Below are positions 34,301-41,587 of a stretch of 64,000 nucleotides of DNA, piece after piece (the stretch's first letter is position 1; each line of letters opens with the position of its first letter). The notes under the pieces are model-generated. The model did not search any database. It was not told the origin of the DNA and saw nothing but the letters and a program-made list of their open reading frames with translations. The stretch is taken from contig JAKOQB010000187.1 in the NCBI GenBank assembly GCA_029778535.1, positions 178,981-242,980 on the forward strand, written 5' to 3'. Made by a program: the position numbers and the translations under genes. Origin of the DNA: Pseudomonadota bacterium (GTDB lineage Bacteria > Pseudomonadota > Gammaproteobacteria > Burkholderiales > Burkholderiaceae_F).

Positions 34301-35015
34301 TCGCGAAGTCGGTCGGCATCACGATGTTCACCCGCTCGGGGTCGACCGTCACCGACGCGGAGGCTTCGACCACCTCGGTCACGCACTTCATCGCCACCCA
34401 CACGCCGGCGTAGCGGCTCATCGCGTACGCGTGCAGCCCGAGGTCGAGGTACTCCTGCACGGAGGCCGGGAACAGCACCGGGATCATGCAGGCCTTGAAG
34501 ATGTGGTCCGACTGGTGCGGCAGCGTCGAACTCTTGGCGCCGTGATCGTCGCCCGCGAGCGCGACCACGCCGCCGTGCGGGCTCGTGCCGGCCGCGTTCG
34601 CATGCTTGAACACGTCGCCGCAGCGGTCGACCCCCGGTCCCTTGCCGTACCACATGCCGAACACGCCGTCGTACTTCGCGCCGGGGAAGAGATTTACCTG
34701 CTGCGTGCCCCACACGCTGGTGGCGGCGAGGTCCTCGTTGACCCCGGGCTGGAACTTGATGTGGTGCGTTTCGAGATGCTTCTTCGCACGCCACGCGGTC
34801 TGATCGACGCCGCCGAGCGGCGAGCCGCGATAGCCGGTGAGGAAGCCCGCAGTGTTCAGCCCGGCGCGCTGATCGCGTTGCCGTTGCAGCATCAGCAGCC
34901 GCAGCAGCGCCTGCGTGCCGCTCATGTACGCGCGGCCGCGTTCGAGGGTCCACTTGTCGTCGAGGGAGATCTGCGCCAGTGCGCGGCGGACGGCTTCGGG
35001 AAGCGGTGCGTTCAT
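31398..35015 (-). CDS. Indolepyruvate ferredoxin oxidoreductase (one-piece, TPP-dependent)
   Basis: This 1205-residue enzyme oxidatively decarboxylates aryl-pyruvates (indolepyruvate, phenylpyruvate) to acyl-CoA with ferredoxin, in aromatic amino acid breakdown. It fuses the alpha part (FLTGYRGSPLGGVDQTAW at the N-terminus), the TPP-binding part (FCSGCPHNTSTRVPEGS and FANLGDGTYFHSG), a Cys-rich Fe-S segment (CEGCGDCSVQSNCLSVEP and CNKDFSCLKGFCPSF) and the gamma part (VITGVGGTGVVTIGQLLGMA). This fused layout is common in aerobic proteobacteria. The start ATG at 35015 gives MNAPLPEAVRRALAQISLDD; a longer frame upstream runs into repeat sequence and is rejected. Confidence 0.93.
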   Translation of the reverse strand: MNAPLPEAVRRALAQISLDDKWTLERGRAYMSGTQALLRLLMLQRQRDQRAGLNTAGFLTGYRGSPLGGVDQTAWRAKKHLETHHIKFQPGVNEDLAATSVWGTQQVNLFPGAKYDGVFGMWYGKGPGVDRCGDVFKHANAAGTSPHGGVVALAGDDHGAKSSTLPHQSDHIFKACMIPVLFPASVQEYLDLGLHAYAMSRYAGVWVAMKCVTEVVEASASVTVDPERVNIVMPTDFAMPAEGLNIRWPDTPLAMEARLLDYKLYAALAYCRANKLNYTAIDSPRARFGIVASGKAYLDTRQALLDLGLDEATCRDIGIRLFKCGMVWPLEAQTLGAFAEGLEEILVVEEKRQMIEYQVKEELFNWIGKGKRIPRVIGKFDEHDGGEWSVPRGDWILPAHYEFSPAIIAKAIAIRIGKLELPRDVRARMQARLAIIEAKERALAKPRVVTERTPYFCSGCPHNTSTRVPEGSRAAAGIGCHYMALWMNRNTATFTQMGGEGTPWIGQAPFTNEKHLFANLGDGTYFHSGSLAIRAAVAANVPITYKILFNDAVAMTGGQPTDGSLTVPQITQQMYAEGVRRIVIVTDEPQKYDAQRELDHSAMNARGASEDAWRLAPGVTVHHRDELDRVQRELREYRGVSVLVYDQTCASEKRRRRKRNEFPDPPRRVVINELVCEGCGDCSVQSNCLSVEPLETEFGRKRTINQSSCNKDFSCLKGFCPSFVTVEGGQLRKGKAASGAPLPSLPAPTVPELPHGRNYGVVITGVGGTGVVTIGQLLGMAAHLEGKGLSVLDMAGLAQKGGAVFSHVQIAPKPEDLYATRIAMGEADLLLGCDLIVSTSNEALAKIHAGRTRAVVNSSESPTADFVRNPDWQFAGGTMTQQLRDAVGNDANCAFVDANALTTALMGDAIYTNPFVLGCAWQKGWVPLRYETLLRAIELNGVAIDANKRAFEWGRAAAHDLDAVKKAAFPAQVIELKRPASTLAEIVARRAEFLTGYQNAAYAHRYADLVERVRKVESDRLNGATKLAEAVARNYFKLLAYKDEYEVARLHANPAFRAKIAAQFDGDYKLNFHLAPPLLAKPDPATGQVRKTRFGPWMMTAFTLLARLKFLRGTAFDFFGRTAERRAERALIGEYEQLIDELLGKLAADNHAVAIQLAGVPEEIRGFGHVKDASLKAARAKWAGLLAQFRGQGRAQVIPMPVKAA

Positions 35016-35169
35016 GCGATGACCTTTGCCAAAAATCGTGTTTCTGGGGTCGCGGTGCGGGCGCGTGATCACGCGCCGGCCGGGCCGGAGCACGCGCGCC
35101 TTGTGGGCGCGGAACTCCTGTCGGAAATTCGAGGGGCGAAGCTTAATCGTTACGTGCGCGTCGGCCAAC

Positions 35170-35238
35170 GTCGCCCCGGCGCAGGCCGGGGCCCAATTTC
35201 AGGCGCGCAACTTGGGCCCCGGCCTACGCCGGGGCGAC
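35170..35238. repeat. REP-like element, two 27-base arms in inverted orientation
   Basis: Arms at 35170-35196 and 35212-35238 are inverted copies with one mismatch, separated by 15 bases. Each arm also contains its own hairpin, CCCCGGC-loop-GCCGGGG. This is the pattern of paired REP palindromes. It lies in the 238-base space between the indolepyruvate oxidoreductase start and the DUF4870 gene. Confidence 0.8.
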
Positions 35239-35253
35239 GGAGCACTCCGCCCG

Positions 35254-35655
35254 CTACGGCAGCGGCAGCGCGCGCCGATCCTTCAGCGCCAGCCAGCCGC
35301 GCGCAATGCGGTAGATCGCCCAGATGCCGAGAAGGAAGATCATCACCCACGCCACCGGGATGCCGATCACCGTTATGAACAGCACGCCGGCGACGATCAC
35401 CCACAGCAGAGCGAACCAGAATGTGCGGATCTGCCAGCGGAAGTGCGATTCGAGCCAGGTGCCGCGCGCCTCGCCTCGCTTCACGTAGTTGATGATCACC
35501 GCGATGATCGACGGCCAGCCGAACACGAACGCGCCGATCACGCTCGCGGCGCCGAACGCGCCGATCGCCAGCCCGAGCGTGTGCAGCGCGTAGACGATGT
35601 GCGCGACGCGCACGAGACCGGGTTCGGGGGCGACGGTGGCGGGAGTGGCGTTCAC
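35254..35655 (-). CDS. DUF4870 family membrane protein
   Basis: The 133-residue protein has three membrane segments (VYALHTLGLAIGAFGAASVI, the hydrophobic stretch from FALLWVIVAGVLFI into VIGIPVAWVMIFLL and the neighbouring GIWAIYRI) and the family motif LESHFRWQIRTFWFALLW. Such small inner-membrane proteins have no known function. It begins with ATG at 35655 and ends just before the REP-like element. No operon partner is obvious. Confidence 0.8.
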   Translation of the reverse strand: MNATPATVAPEPGLVRVAHIVYALHTLGLAIGAFGAASVIGAFVFGWPSIIAVIINYVKRGEARGTWLESHFRWQIRTFWFALLWVIVAGVLFITVIGIPVAWVMIFLLGIWAIYRIARGWLALKDRRALPLP

Positions 35656-35764
35656 GTTCGGCTCCTGCGGCGGGTGGACGGTGCCGCGTCGCGCTCAAGG
35701 TGAGGCGGTGCGGACGGAATTCAAGCGGCGCATCCGCGTCATGCCGCCCGGCGCCGGCTTGGCG

Positions 35765-36934
35765 CTACCGCTGCAGATGCCGCGCCAGCCGCCGCACGCC
35801 CTGCTCGATCAGTCCCTCGGTGGCGGCGAAGCACCAGCGCACGTAGCCTTCGCCCTCGGGCCCGAACGCGATTCCGGGCGCAAGCCCCAGGCCGACCTCG
35901 GTCACCAGCGACTTGCAGAACGAGAGCGAATCATCGCTGCGCCCGGGCACGCGGAAGAAGAGATACATCGCTCCCGGCGGTGACGCGACTTCAACACCCT
36001 TGAGTGCGCGCAGCCGGCCCACCAGCAGGTCGCGTACGCTTTTGAGACGCGCCACCGTCTGCGCGATCAGTTCGTCGCCGTCGCGGATCGCGACGATCCC
36101 CGCGCGCTGCACGAAGGTCGGCGCGCACGAGGTGTTGAACTCGACCATCTTGGAAAAGTTGGCGATGAACGAGCGCGGCGCCACCAGCCAGCCGAGCCGC
36201 CAGCCGGTCATCGTCCAGGTCTTCGAAAACGTGTTCGCGCTGATGAAGCGCTCGTCGGGATCGACTTCACCCAGCACGCCGGGCGCATGCGCGGAACCAT
36301 CGAAGATAATGCGCTCGTACGCATCGTCGGCCACCAGCCAGATGCCGTGCTTGCGGCAATGCGCGAGCAGCGCGTTCCATTGCTCCTGCGGCATCACCCA
36401 GCCGGTCGGATTGCCCGGCGAGTTCACCACCACCATCTTCGTGCCCGGCGCCGCCGCGTCGACGAGCCGCGCGAGGTCGAGCGACCACGCGCCGTCGCGG
36501 CATGCGAGCGGCACTCGCGTCACCTTGCCGCCGACGATCTGCGGCTGCGCGGTCACGTTGGGCCACACGGGCGTGACGATCGCGACGCGATCGCCCGGCT
36601 CGATCAGCGCCTGCGACACCAGCGACAGCGCGTTGACGCCCGCGCTGGTGATCGCGATACGATCGACGCCGATTCGCTCGCGCGGCCGATGCAGCCGGTC
36701 GACGTAGCCGGCCACCGACTCGCGCAGCTCATTGATGCCGAGGTTGTGGTTGTAGAACGTTTCGCCGGCGTCGATAGACGCCTTGGCGGCATTGCGGATG
36801 AACTCGGGCGTCGGCAGATCGCCTTCGCCGAACCAGAACTTGACCAGGTCGGCGCGGCCGATCGCGGAGTTGGCGACCTCGCGGATGCGCGAGGCGGGCA
36901 GAACATCGAGTGAGGGGCGCAGCATGGGCGACAT
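35765..36934 (-). CDS. Fold-type I PLP-dependent aminotransferase
   Basis: The 389-residue protein is a class I/II aminotransferase. It has NSPGNPTGWVMP (the Asn that binds PLP), WLVADDAYERIIF (Asp/Tyr) and SANTFSKTWTMTGWRLGWLV with the Schiff-base lysine, plus a C-terminal YVRWCFA arginine region. It probably acts on aspartate or aromatic/branched amino acids. The nearby indolepyruvate oxidoreductase, whose substrates are 2-oxo acids from aromatic amino acids, makes an aromatic substrate plausible but unproven. Start is ATG 36934 (MSPMLRPS) or ATG 36925; a longer frame lacks support. Confidence 0.88.
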   Translation of the reverse strand: MSPMLRPSLDVLPASRIREVANSAIGRADLVKFWFGEGDLPTPEFIRNAAKASIDAGETFYNHNLGINELRESVAGYVDRLHRPRERIGVDRIAITSAGVNALSLVSQALIEPGDRVAIVTPVWPNVTAQPQIVGGKVTRVPLACRDGAWSLDLARLVDAAAPGTKMVVVNSPGNPTGWVMPQEQWNALLAHCRKHGIWLVADDAYERIIFDGSAHAPGVLGEVDPDERFISANTFSKTWTMTGWRLGWLVAPRSFIANFSKMVEFNTSCAPTFVQRAGIVAIRDGDELIAQTVARLKSVRDLLVGRLRALKGVEVASPPGAMYLFFRVPGRSDDSLSFCKSLVTEVGLGLAPGIAFGPEGEGYVRWCFAATEGLIEQGVRRLARHLQR

Positions 36935-37068
36935 TATCGCCGCTCGGCGCCGCGCTCGAATCCGCTCCGCCCGCGTCACGTACATTGGCATCATCCGCGG
37001 CTTCGTGCCTTCGATCGCGCGTGCGGCCATGTACCCTTGCGCCTTGAATCGGGGAGTCGATAGAGCAC

Positions 37069-37761
37069 ATGGCAGGGCAATTCAAACCGGTCGCCTTCGA
37101 ACCATACGGAAGCCGGCGCACGCGCTTTCGCCCGCCGCGCTGGCTCGTGCTGCTCGCGAGCGGCATCGCGCTCGGCGCAGGCGGCGTGATCGTGGTGCAG
37201 GAGCGCTGGCTGCCGCCGCGTCTGTCGGCGGAGGAGTCGTCGCAGTTGCGCACCGCGTTCGACCAGGCCAACGCCGAGCGCCAGCGGCTGAAGGCCGAAC
37301 TCGACCAGACCGCGCAGCGGCTCGACAAGGCGCTGGCCGATCACAAGGGCCTGAGCGATCAGCTCGCCGCCAGCCGCGCGATGGCCGACCGCCTGCGCGA
37401 TGACCTCGCCGCCGTGGTGGCGTCGCTGCCGCCCGATCCGCGCGGCGGCATGGTCGAGGTGCGTGCGGGACGATTCACCGCCGATCGCGGCATGCTCGCC
37501 TACGACGTGGTGCTGACGCGCGAGCGCACGGCGAGCAAGCCGATGGCCGGCGTGCTGCAGTTCACCGTCGCGGGCGCATCCGACCGCGGCGCGGAGACCA
37601 CGGTGGCGCTCAAGCCGATCGACGTGTCGATCGGCAGCCACGAGATCGTGCGCGGTAGCGTCCCGCTGCCCGACGGCTTCAAGCCGCGCCAGACCACGAT
37701 CCAGGTGCTCGATCGCGCCGCCGGCCGGCCGCTCGGCATGCGCGTGATACTGGTGAAGTAG
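37069..37761 (+). CDS. DUF6776 family membrane-anchored coiled-coil protein
   Basis: The 230-residue protein has one membrane segment (about residues 25-42, LVLLASGIALGAGGVIVVQE). A coiled coil follows (about 53-118, rich in heptad-spaced Leu/Ala with Glu/Arg/Gln), then a beta-rich periplasmic domain of about 105 residues (RGGMVEVRAGRFTAD onward). It resembles DUF6776 proteins of betaproteobacteria. Role unknown, possibly cell-envelope structure. A weaker version of the ECF-type pattern (GAATCC, 15 rather than 16 bases, CGTA) lies about 85 bases upstream. Confidence 0.75.
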   Translation: MAGQFKPVAFEPYGSRRTRFRPPRWLVLLASGIALGAGGVIVVQERWLPPRLSAEESSQLRTAFDQANAERQRLKAELDQTAQRLDKALADHKGLSDQLAASRAMADRLRDDLAAVVASLPPDPRGGMVEVRAGRFTADRGMLAYDVVLTRERTASKPMAGVLQFTVAGASDRGAETTVALKPIDVSIGSHEIVRGSVPLPDGFKPRQTTIQVLDRAAGRPLGMRVILVK

Positions 37762-37778
37762 TCCCAGCGCCGCGCTGC

Positions 37779-38468
37779 GTGGCCGCGTCCTCCTCATCGA
37801 CCGACACGCGCACGGCAATGCTGGCGGGCGCGACCGGCCTCGTCGGTCGCGCGCTGCTGGCACGGCTGCTCGAATCGACGCGCTACGCCCGCGTGCACGC
37901 GCTGCTGCGCCGCGTGGCGCCCGAGCTGCCGAAACACGCGAAGCTGCACGCGCAGGTAGTCGACTTCGCGCGCCTGCCGAGGTTTCCGCGCGTCGATGAC
38001 GTCTTCATCGCGCTCGGTACCACGATCAAGGTGGCAGGATCGGAAGCCGCGTTCCGGAGCGTCGATTTCGATGCGGTGCTGGCGGTGGCCCGCGCCGGCC
38101 GCGCGGCGGGCGCGCGGCGCCTGCTGGTCGTGTCCGCGCTGGGCGCCGACCCGGCCTCGCGCGTGTTCTACAACCGCGTCAAGGGCGAGATGGAGCAGGC
38201 GGTGATCCGACTCGGCTACGAGTGCGTGGTGATCGCGCGGCCGTCGCTGCTGCTCGGCGATCGCGCCGCGCTCGGTCAGTCCGCGCGCGATGCGGAGGAA
38301 TGGGCGACGCGGCTGCTGCGCCCGATCCGCGGCTGGCTGCCGCGTCGCGTGCGGCCGATCGACGCGGACATGGTCGCGCGTTCGATTTTGTCGGCTGCGC
38401 TGGATGCAAGGCCGGGCGTCACGGTCCTTGCTTCGGGTGACATGCAGTCGATGCGCGCCGCGGCTTGA
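37779..38468 (+). CDS. NAD(P)H-binding Rossmann-fold protein (atypical SDR)
   Basis: The 229-residue protein has the atypical-SDR glycine motif AGATGLVGRALLARLL at the N-terminus and a VSALGADPASRVFYNRVKGE segment with the YxxxK-like Tyr and Lys. It resembles the oxidoreductase/NAD(P)H-binding group near HTATIP2-like and nucleoside-sugar epimerase-like proteins. The start is GTG at 37779, 17 bases after the DUF6776 stop, so the two form an operon; the first ATG is at codon 14. Substrate unknown. Confidence 0.8.
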   Translation: MAASSSSTDTRTAMLAGATGLVGRALLARLLESTRYARVHALLRRVAPELPKHAKLHAQVVDFARLPRFPRVDDVFIALGTTIKVAGSEAAFRSVDFDAVLAVARAGRAAGARRLLVVSALGADPASRVFYNRVKGEMEQAVIRLGYECVVIARPSLLLGDRAALGQSARDAEEWATRLLRPIRGWLPRRVRPIDADMVARSILSAALDARPGVTVLASGDMQSMRAAA

Positions 38469-38498
38469 GTTCGGCAGCCTCGCAAGGTCGAGCTGCCG

Positions 38499-39560
38499 TC
38501 ACTCCGCGCCGATCGCGACAAAGGCCTGCTTCGCCTGCATTGCATCCGGGTAGCGTTCCGAAGGCTGCTTGGCCAGCATGCGCGTAAAGAAGGCGTCGGC
38601 TGCGGCCGGAAGTTCCGGCTCAAGCGCGACCGCGCTGGGCACCGGGGCAGTCAGGATGTCATGCAGCAATGCGGGAATCGTGCCGCCTTGAAACGGCCTG
38701 GTGCCGGTCAAACATTGGAAAATGATCACGCCGAGGCTGTAGAGGTCCGAACGCGGGTCCGTCGCCGCGCCCTGGATCTGTTCCGGGCTCATGTAGGTCG
38801 GCGTACCGAGCACAGTGCCCGTGCGCGTCAATTGATCGGTTTCGGCGCCTTGCTCGAGCGCGAGGCCGAAGTCGAGCAGCTTGGGCACGCCGTCGGGCCC
38901 GATTCCGATCGACGAAGGCTTCAGGTCGCGATGCACGAGTCCCGCTGCGTGAATATGCGCGAGCGCGTCGAACACCGGGCCGAGCAGTTGCTGCGCGTCG
39001 TGCAGCGAGAGCCGGCCCGTGCGCGCGAGCCGTTGCTGCAGCGTGTCTCCGCCGACCCAGTCCATCACGTAGTACGGCACCCGTCGTCCGCCGCGCTCGC
39101 CGGTCATTCCATTGGCAACGACGCTGACGACATTCGGGTGCGGCGGAATGCGCGCCAACGTGGCGGCCTCGCGGTCGTAACGCGCGGTCCACGTCGGGTC
39201 GTCGGCCAGCGTGGACAGCAGTGCCTTGATCGCCACGCTGCGGTTGGTGACCGTATCGGTGGCGAGGAACACTTCGCTCGTTCCGCCGCGGCCGATGCGC
39301 TCGATGACGCGGTAGCGGACGCCGAAGTCGTGCTCGGGTAACTTGACCTCGATCGTCGGCTCGCCGGCGGCGGCGCGCTCCGCATCGATCACCGGCGCGC
39401 GCGCAGAGACGCGCCCGGTCAGCGAGAAGTACACCGCGATCTCGGCCGCCGACAGACCGGCAAAGCCGATCTCGTTGCCCGCGGTCGGACCGCCCGCGAA
39501 GGCGCCGAGCAAGCGCACGAGGCGCGGCTCGTTGAGGAAACGTCCCAGCGCGGGCGGCAC
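38499..39560 (-). CDS. Hanks-type Ser/Thr protein kinase, probably the C-terminal part of a broken KAP-kinase fusion
   Basis: The 353 residues hold an N-terminal stretch (about 1-50, FLNEPRLVRLLGAF and AEIAVYFSLTG) that resembles the end of KAP NTPases, then a kinase domain (about 82-350). Kinase motifs are GRGGTSEV (P-loop), AIKALL with Lys112, HRDLKPSS with Asp212, and LLDFGLA with Asp230, then GTPTYMSPEQ. The residue that normally follows as Asn in HRDLKPxN is Ser217, so activity may be low or altered. There is no membrane segment. It starts at GTG 39560 just after a TAG that is in the same frame as the end of the upstream KAP fragment. Confidence 0.8.
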   Translation of the reverse strand: MPPALGRFLNEPRLVRLLGAFAGGPTAGNEIGFAGLSAAEIAVYFSLTGRVSARAPVIDAERAAAGEPTIEVKLPEHDFGVRYRVIERIGRGGTSEVFLATDTVTNRSVAIKALLSTLADDPTWTARYDREAATLARIPPHPNVVSVVANGMTGERGGRRVPYYVMDWVGGDTLQQRLARTGRLSLHDAQQLLGPVFDALAHIHAAGLVHRDLKPSSIGIGPDGVPKLLDFGLALEQGAETDQLTRTGTVLGTPTYMSPEQIQGAATDPRSDLYSLGVIIFQCLTGTRPFQGGTIPALLHDILTAPVPSAVALEPELPAAADAFFTRMLAKQPSERYPDAMQAKQAFVAIGAE

Positions 39561-39581
39561 CGCGACGCCGCCGGGGCCGAG

Positions 39582-39782
39582 CTACACCGTCGTCTCGGTC
39601 GCGGCCGCCGCGACATCCTTCGCCGCCGCAGTAGGCGGGCTCGATTCATGATCGAGCACCAGCCGCTCCAGCAGCGCCAGCCATTCCGGCCGGTCGACCA
39701 GCAGGGCGAACAGATCGCCATGCGACTGCTGGATCACGACGACCTTCGCTAGGCGGACGGGCTCGACGTCCACGCCCGCCAT
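39582..39782 (-). pseudogene. Detached C-terminal fragment of the KAP NTPase (frame-shifted)
   Basis: From ATG 39782 the minus strand reads MAGVDVEPVRLAKVVVIQQS and DLFALLVDRPEWLALLERL, ending at TAG 39582. This is the sequence expected after VVNTFSLHWALAR in KAP-family NTPases, but it is in a different frame from the preceding KAP gene. Its frame is the same as that of the kinase gene downstream, separated only by the TAG and 7 codons. It is therefore best read as a coding remnant, not an independent gene. Confidence 0.7.
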
Positions 39783-40858
39783 GCGCGCGCGCGCGCCAGC
39801 GCCCAGTGCAGCGAGAACGTGTTGACGACGCGCTTGATCTCGCGCGGATTCGGCGCCAGCGCGGCAAGAAAGACCTCGCGGCAGCGCTCGTCGGGCAACT
39901 GCACATCGAGTCCGCGCATGTATCCGGCCAGGTCATCCGCGGTCAGCGGCGGCAACTGGAACGGAAGCTGCACGATCTTCGACAGGTACTCGCGCTGCGC
40001 GACGCGATCGTCCGGATAGCGCTTCGCCAATGCCTGCTGCACGATCGCCAGATCGATGCCGAGCACGAACACGCAGCCGGGCACGTCGAGAAAGATCTTG
40101 ATCGCGTCCAGCAGCTCCAACGCCTTGTCGGGCCCGCAGCGGTCGAGGTCGTCGACGAAGATCACCACGCGCCGGTTGCCCTCGGGCAGCGAGGCGACGA
40201 TGCGCGCGAACTGCTCGCGAAAGCGCTCGAGAAAGCCGACGTGCTTGTCGAAGTCGATCGACCGATAGACGTTGAAGTCGGGCCGCACCTCGCGCTGGAT
40301 GGCGGCCACCGCGGGCTTCAGCAGCACCCAGCCCGCGAGCACCGCCGACGCCACGACGCCGCCCGACTGCAATGCGGCGGCCGCTTCTGTTGCCATCGTG
40401 CGCGACAGCGCGGCCGCCGCAATCAACGGCGCCGCGACCAGCGCGGCGCGCCACAGGTATTCGGGAAGCTGGTACAGCAGCATCTCGCCCGACAGCCCGC
40501 GCCGGAACACGGCCGCAGAAAAGCGCAGCTTGTCGGTCCACCGCAGTCGGGCCGCGAGCCGCGTCGTCAGCGATTGCAGAAAGGCCGCCCAGATCTCCTT
40601 CTCCTGGCCATACAGCCAGGCGCTGAACCACACGGTCGTCGCGCCCGCCGAGGCGAGATCGCGCTCGATCATGCGCATCAGCGTGGTCTTGCCCGTGCCC
40701 CAGCGGCCGAAGATGCCGACGATGAACGGCGTGCGCGTGCCCGGATTGACGATCACGTCGCGCAGCGCCGCCGAAAACTCGCCGAAGTTCAGCAGGTCCC
40801 GGCTCGCGGGCTGATCGTCGAGCAGCGGCGCGCCGGGCGCGCGGAGTGGTTCCGTCAT
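39749..40858 (-). CDS. KAP-family P-loop NTPase, C-terminus lost to a frameshift
   Basis: The 369-residue product has Walker A FGRWGTGKTTLMRMI near residue 50, two membrane segments inserted in the NTPase domain (ALVAAPLIAAAALS and VASAVLAGWVLLKPAV), the Walker B region RRVVIFVDDLDRCGPDKALE, and NPREIKRVVNTFSLHWALAR near the end. KAP NTPases are membrane-attached P-loop proteins implicated in signalling and defence. After ALARAR the frame leaves the conserved sequence and ends 11 residues later in unrelated residues (AWRAWTSSPSA). The true continuation lies in another frame beyond a (GC)7 run. It may be a pseudogene, a phase-variable gene or an assembly error. Confidence 0.75.
   Translation of the reverse strand: MTEPLRAPGAPLLDDQPASRDLLNFGEFSAALRDVIVNPGTRTPFIVGIFGRWGTGKTTLMRMIERDLASAGATTVWFSAWLYGQEKEIWAAFLQSLTTRLAARLRWTDKLRFSAAVFRRGLSGEMLLYQLPEYLWRAALVAAPLIAAAALSRTMATEAAAALQSGGVVASAVLAGWVLLKPAVAAIQREVRPDFNVYRSIDFDKHVGFLERFREQFARIVASLPEGNRRVVIFVDDLDRCGPDKALELLDAIKIFLDVPGCVFVLGIDLAIVQQALAKRYPDDRVAQREYLSKIVQLPFQLPPLTADDLAGYMRGLDVQLPDERCREVFLAALAPNPREIKRVVNTFSLHWALARARAWRAWTSSPSA
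39783..39796. repeat. (GC)7 dinucleotide tract at the KAP frameshift
   Basis: Seven GC units sit exactly where the KAP reading frame breaks. Removing one unit on the minus strand would join ALARAR to MAGVDVEP and restore about 67 conserved residues. Such tracts are prone to slippage in replication and also to sequencing error. Confidence 0.85.
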
Positions 40859-41198
40859 CGCTGGGATCCGCGCCGGTCGTCGCGCAGGATTCGGAGGTCG
40901 CGGGGATTATGCGCGTGGGTGCGGGTTTGGCTGCGCGCCCTTCAACCGCTTCAGAAGCGGGATCCGCGGGTGCCGGTTAGAGGTCGAGTTGTGAAGCGCG
41001 GCAGGTGAGGCCGTGGAAGGTGGGATGCGGGGCTCCAGCTTGACCGAGGTCGGCGGAGTCCAGTCATTGGAATTCACATTCTGAATTTCTTCCTGGCGGT
41101 CATTCGCGGCTACCGAGCGTCGGTTTTTGGGCTCGCCTGTATCTCTCCTCAGGGTACATCGCGAGCATTCGCCATCAGCACAGAACCGCAAGCCGAAC
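40859..41198. other. 340-base region without a supported gene
   Basis: It lies between the KAP gene (transcribed leftward) and the NTF2-like gene. A 94-codon minus-strand frame from 41191 has no recognisable domain and unusual composition, so I do not call it. Around 41070-41170 the sequence is relatively AT-rich, with GGAATTCACATTCTGAATTTC and a TTTTT run, unlike its surroundings. It may hold the KAP promoter and the terminator of the DUF4331 operon. Confidence 0.4.
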
Positions 41199-41579
41199 CT
41201 ATCGCGCCTGTATCGATTCGATGTGCTTCGCCGTGTCCAGGTAGTGGCGAAACCGCGTCACCGTGCCGTCGGCGCCGAAGGTCCAAAGGTGCATCTCTTC
41301 GTCGCGATAGCGCACCCCGTTGGGATGCGTGGCGTCGATCACGCATTCCGACGCGACCTGGTTGCCGCCGCCCATCGTCGACAGCACCTTGAACTCTTGG
41401 ATGTCGAAGCGCGCGATCTGCTCGAAGAATGCCGCGGCGCCGGCGCGGCCGCACTGCGCGCAGTTGTCGGCCCAGGCTTCACACGCCACGTCGGGCGCCA
41501 GGCGGTCGAGGATTGCCGTGACGTCGCCGCGCCCGAACGCGGCGTAGATGTCGTTGACGGTGGCGATGGGGTCCTGCAT
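41199..41579 (-). CDS. NTF2-like (SnoaL-type) protein
   Basis: The 126-residue protein has the NTF2-like fold pattern: N-terminal helices VNDIYAAFGRGDVTAILDRL, then ERW/ACEAWADN and FFEQIARFDIQEFKVLS, and C-terminal strands ending HLWTFGADGTVTRFRHYLDT. Members may be enzymes, binding proteins or ligand carriers; no active-site assignment is possible. It starts at ATG 41579, 8 bases after the HupE-like gene, as the last gene of the DUF4331 operon. Confidence 0.8.
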   Translation of the reverse strand: MQDPIATVNDIYAAFGRGDVTAILDRLAPDVACEAWADNCAQCGRAGAAAFFEQIARFDIQEFKVLSTMGGGNQVASECVIDATHPNGVRYRDEEMHLWTFGADGTVTRFRHYLDTAKHIESIQAR

Positions 41580-41587
41580 GCGCGCCT

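Noticed and set aside
36948..36985. Fifth ECF promoter before the DUF6776 gene (GAATCC-N15-CGTACAT)
   Set aside because: Spacing is 15, not 16, and it overlaps the start region of the divergent aminotransferase; too weak to list as a promoter.
40907..41191. 94-residue minus-strand ORF upstream of the KAP gene region
   Set aside because: No domain, unusual residue content and no ribosome site; listed only as a gap.
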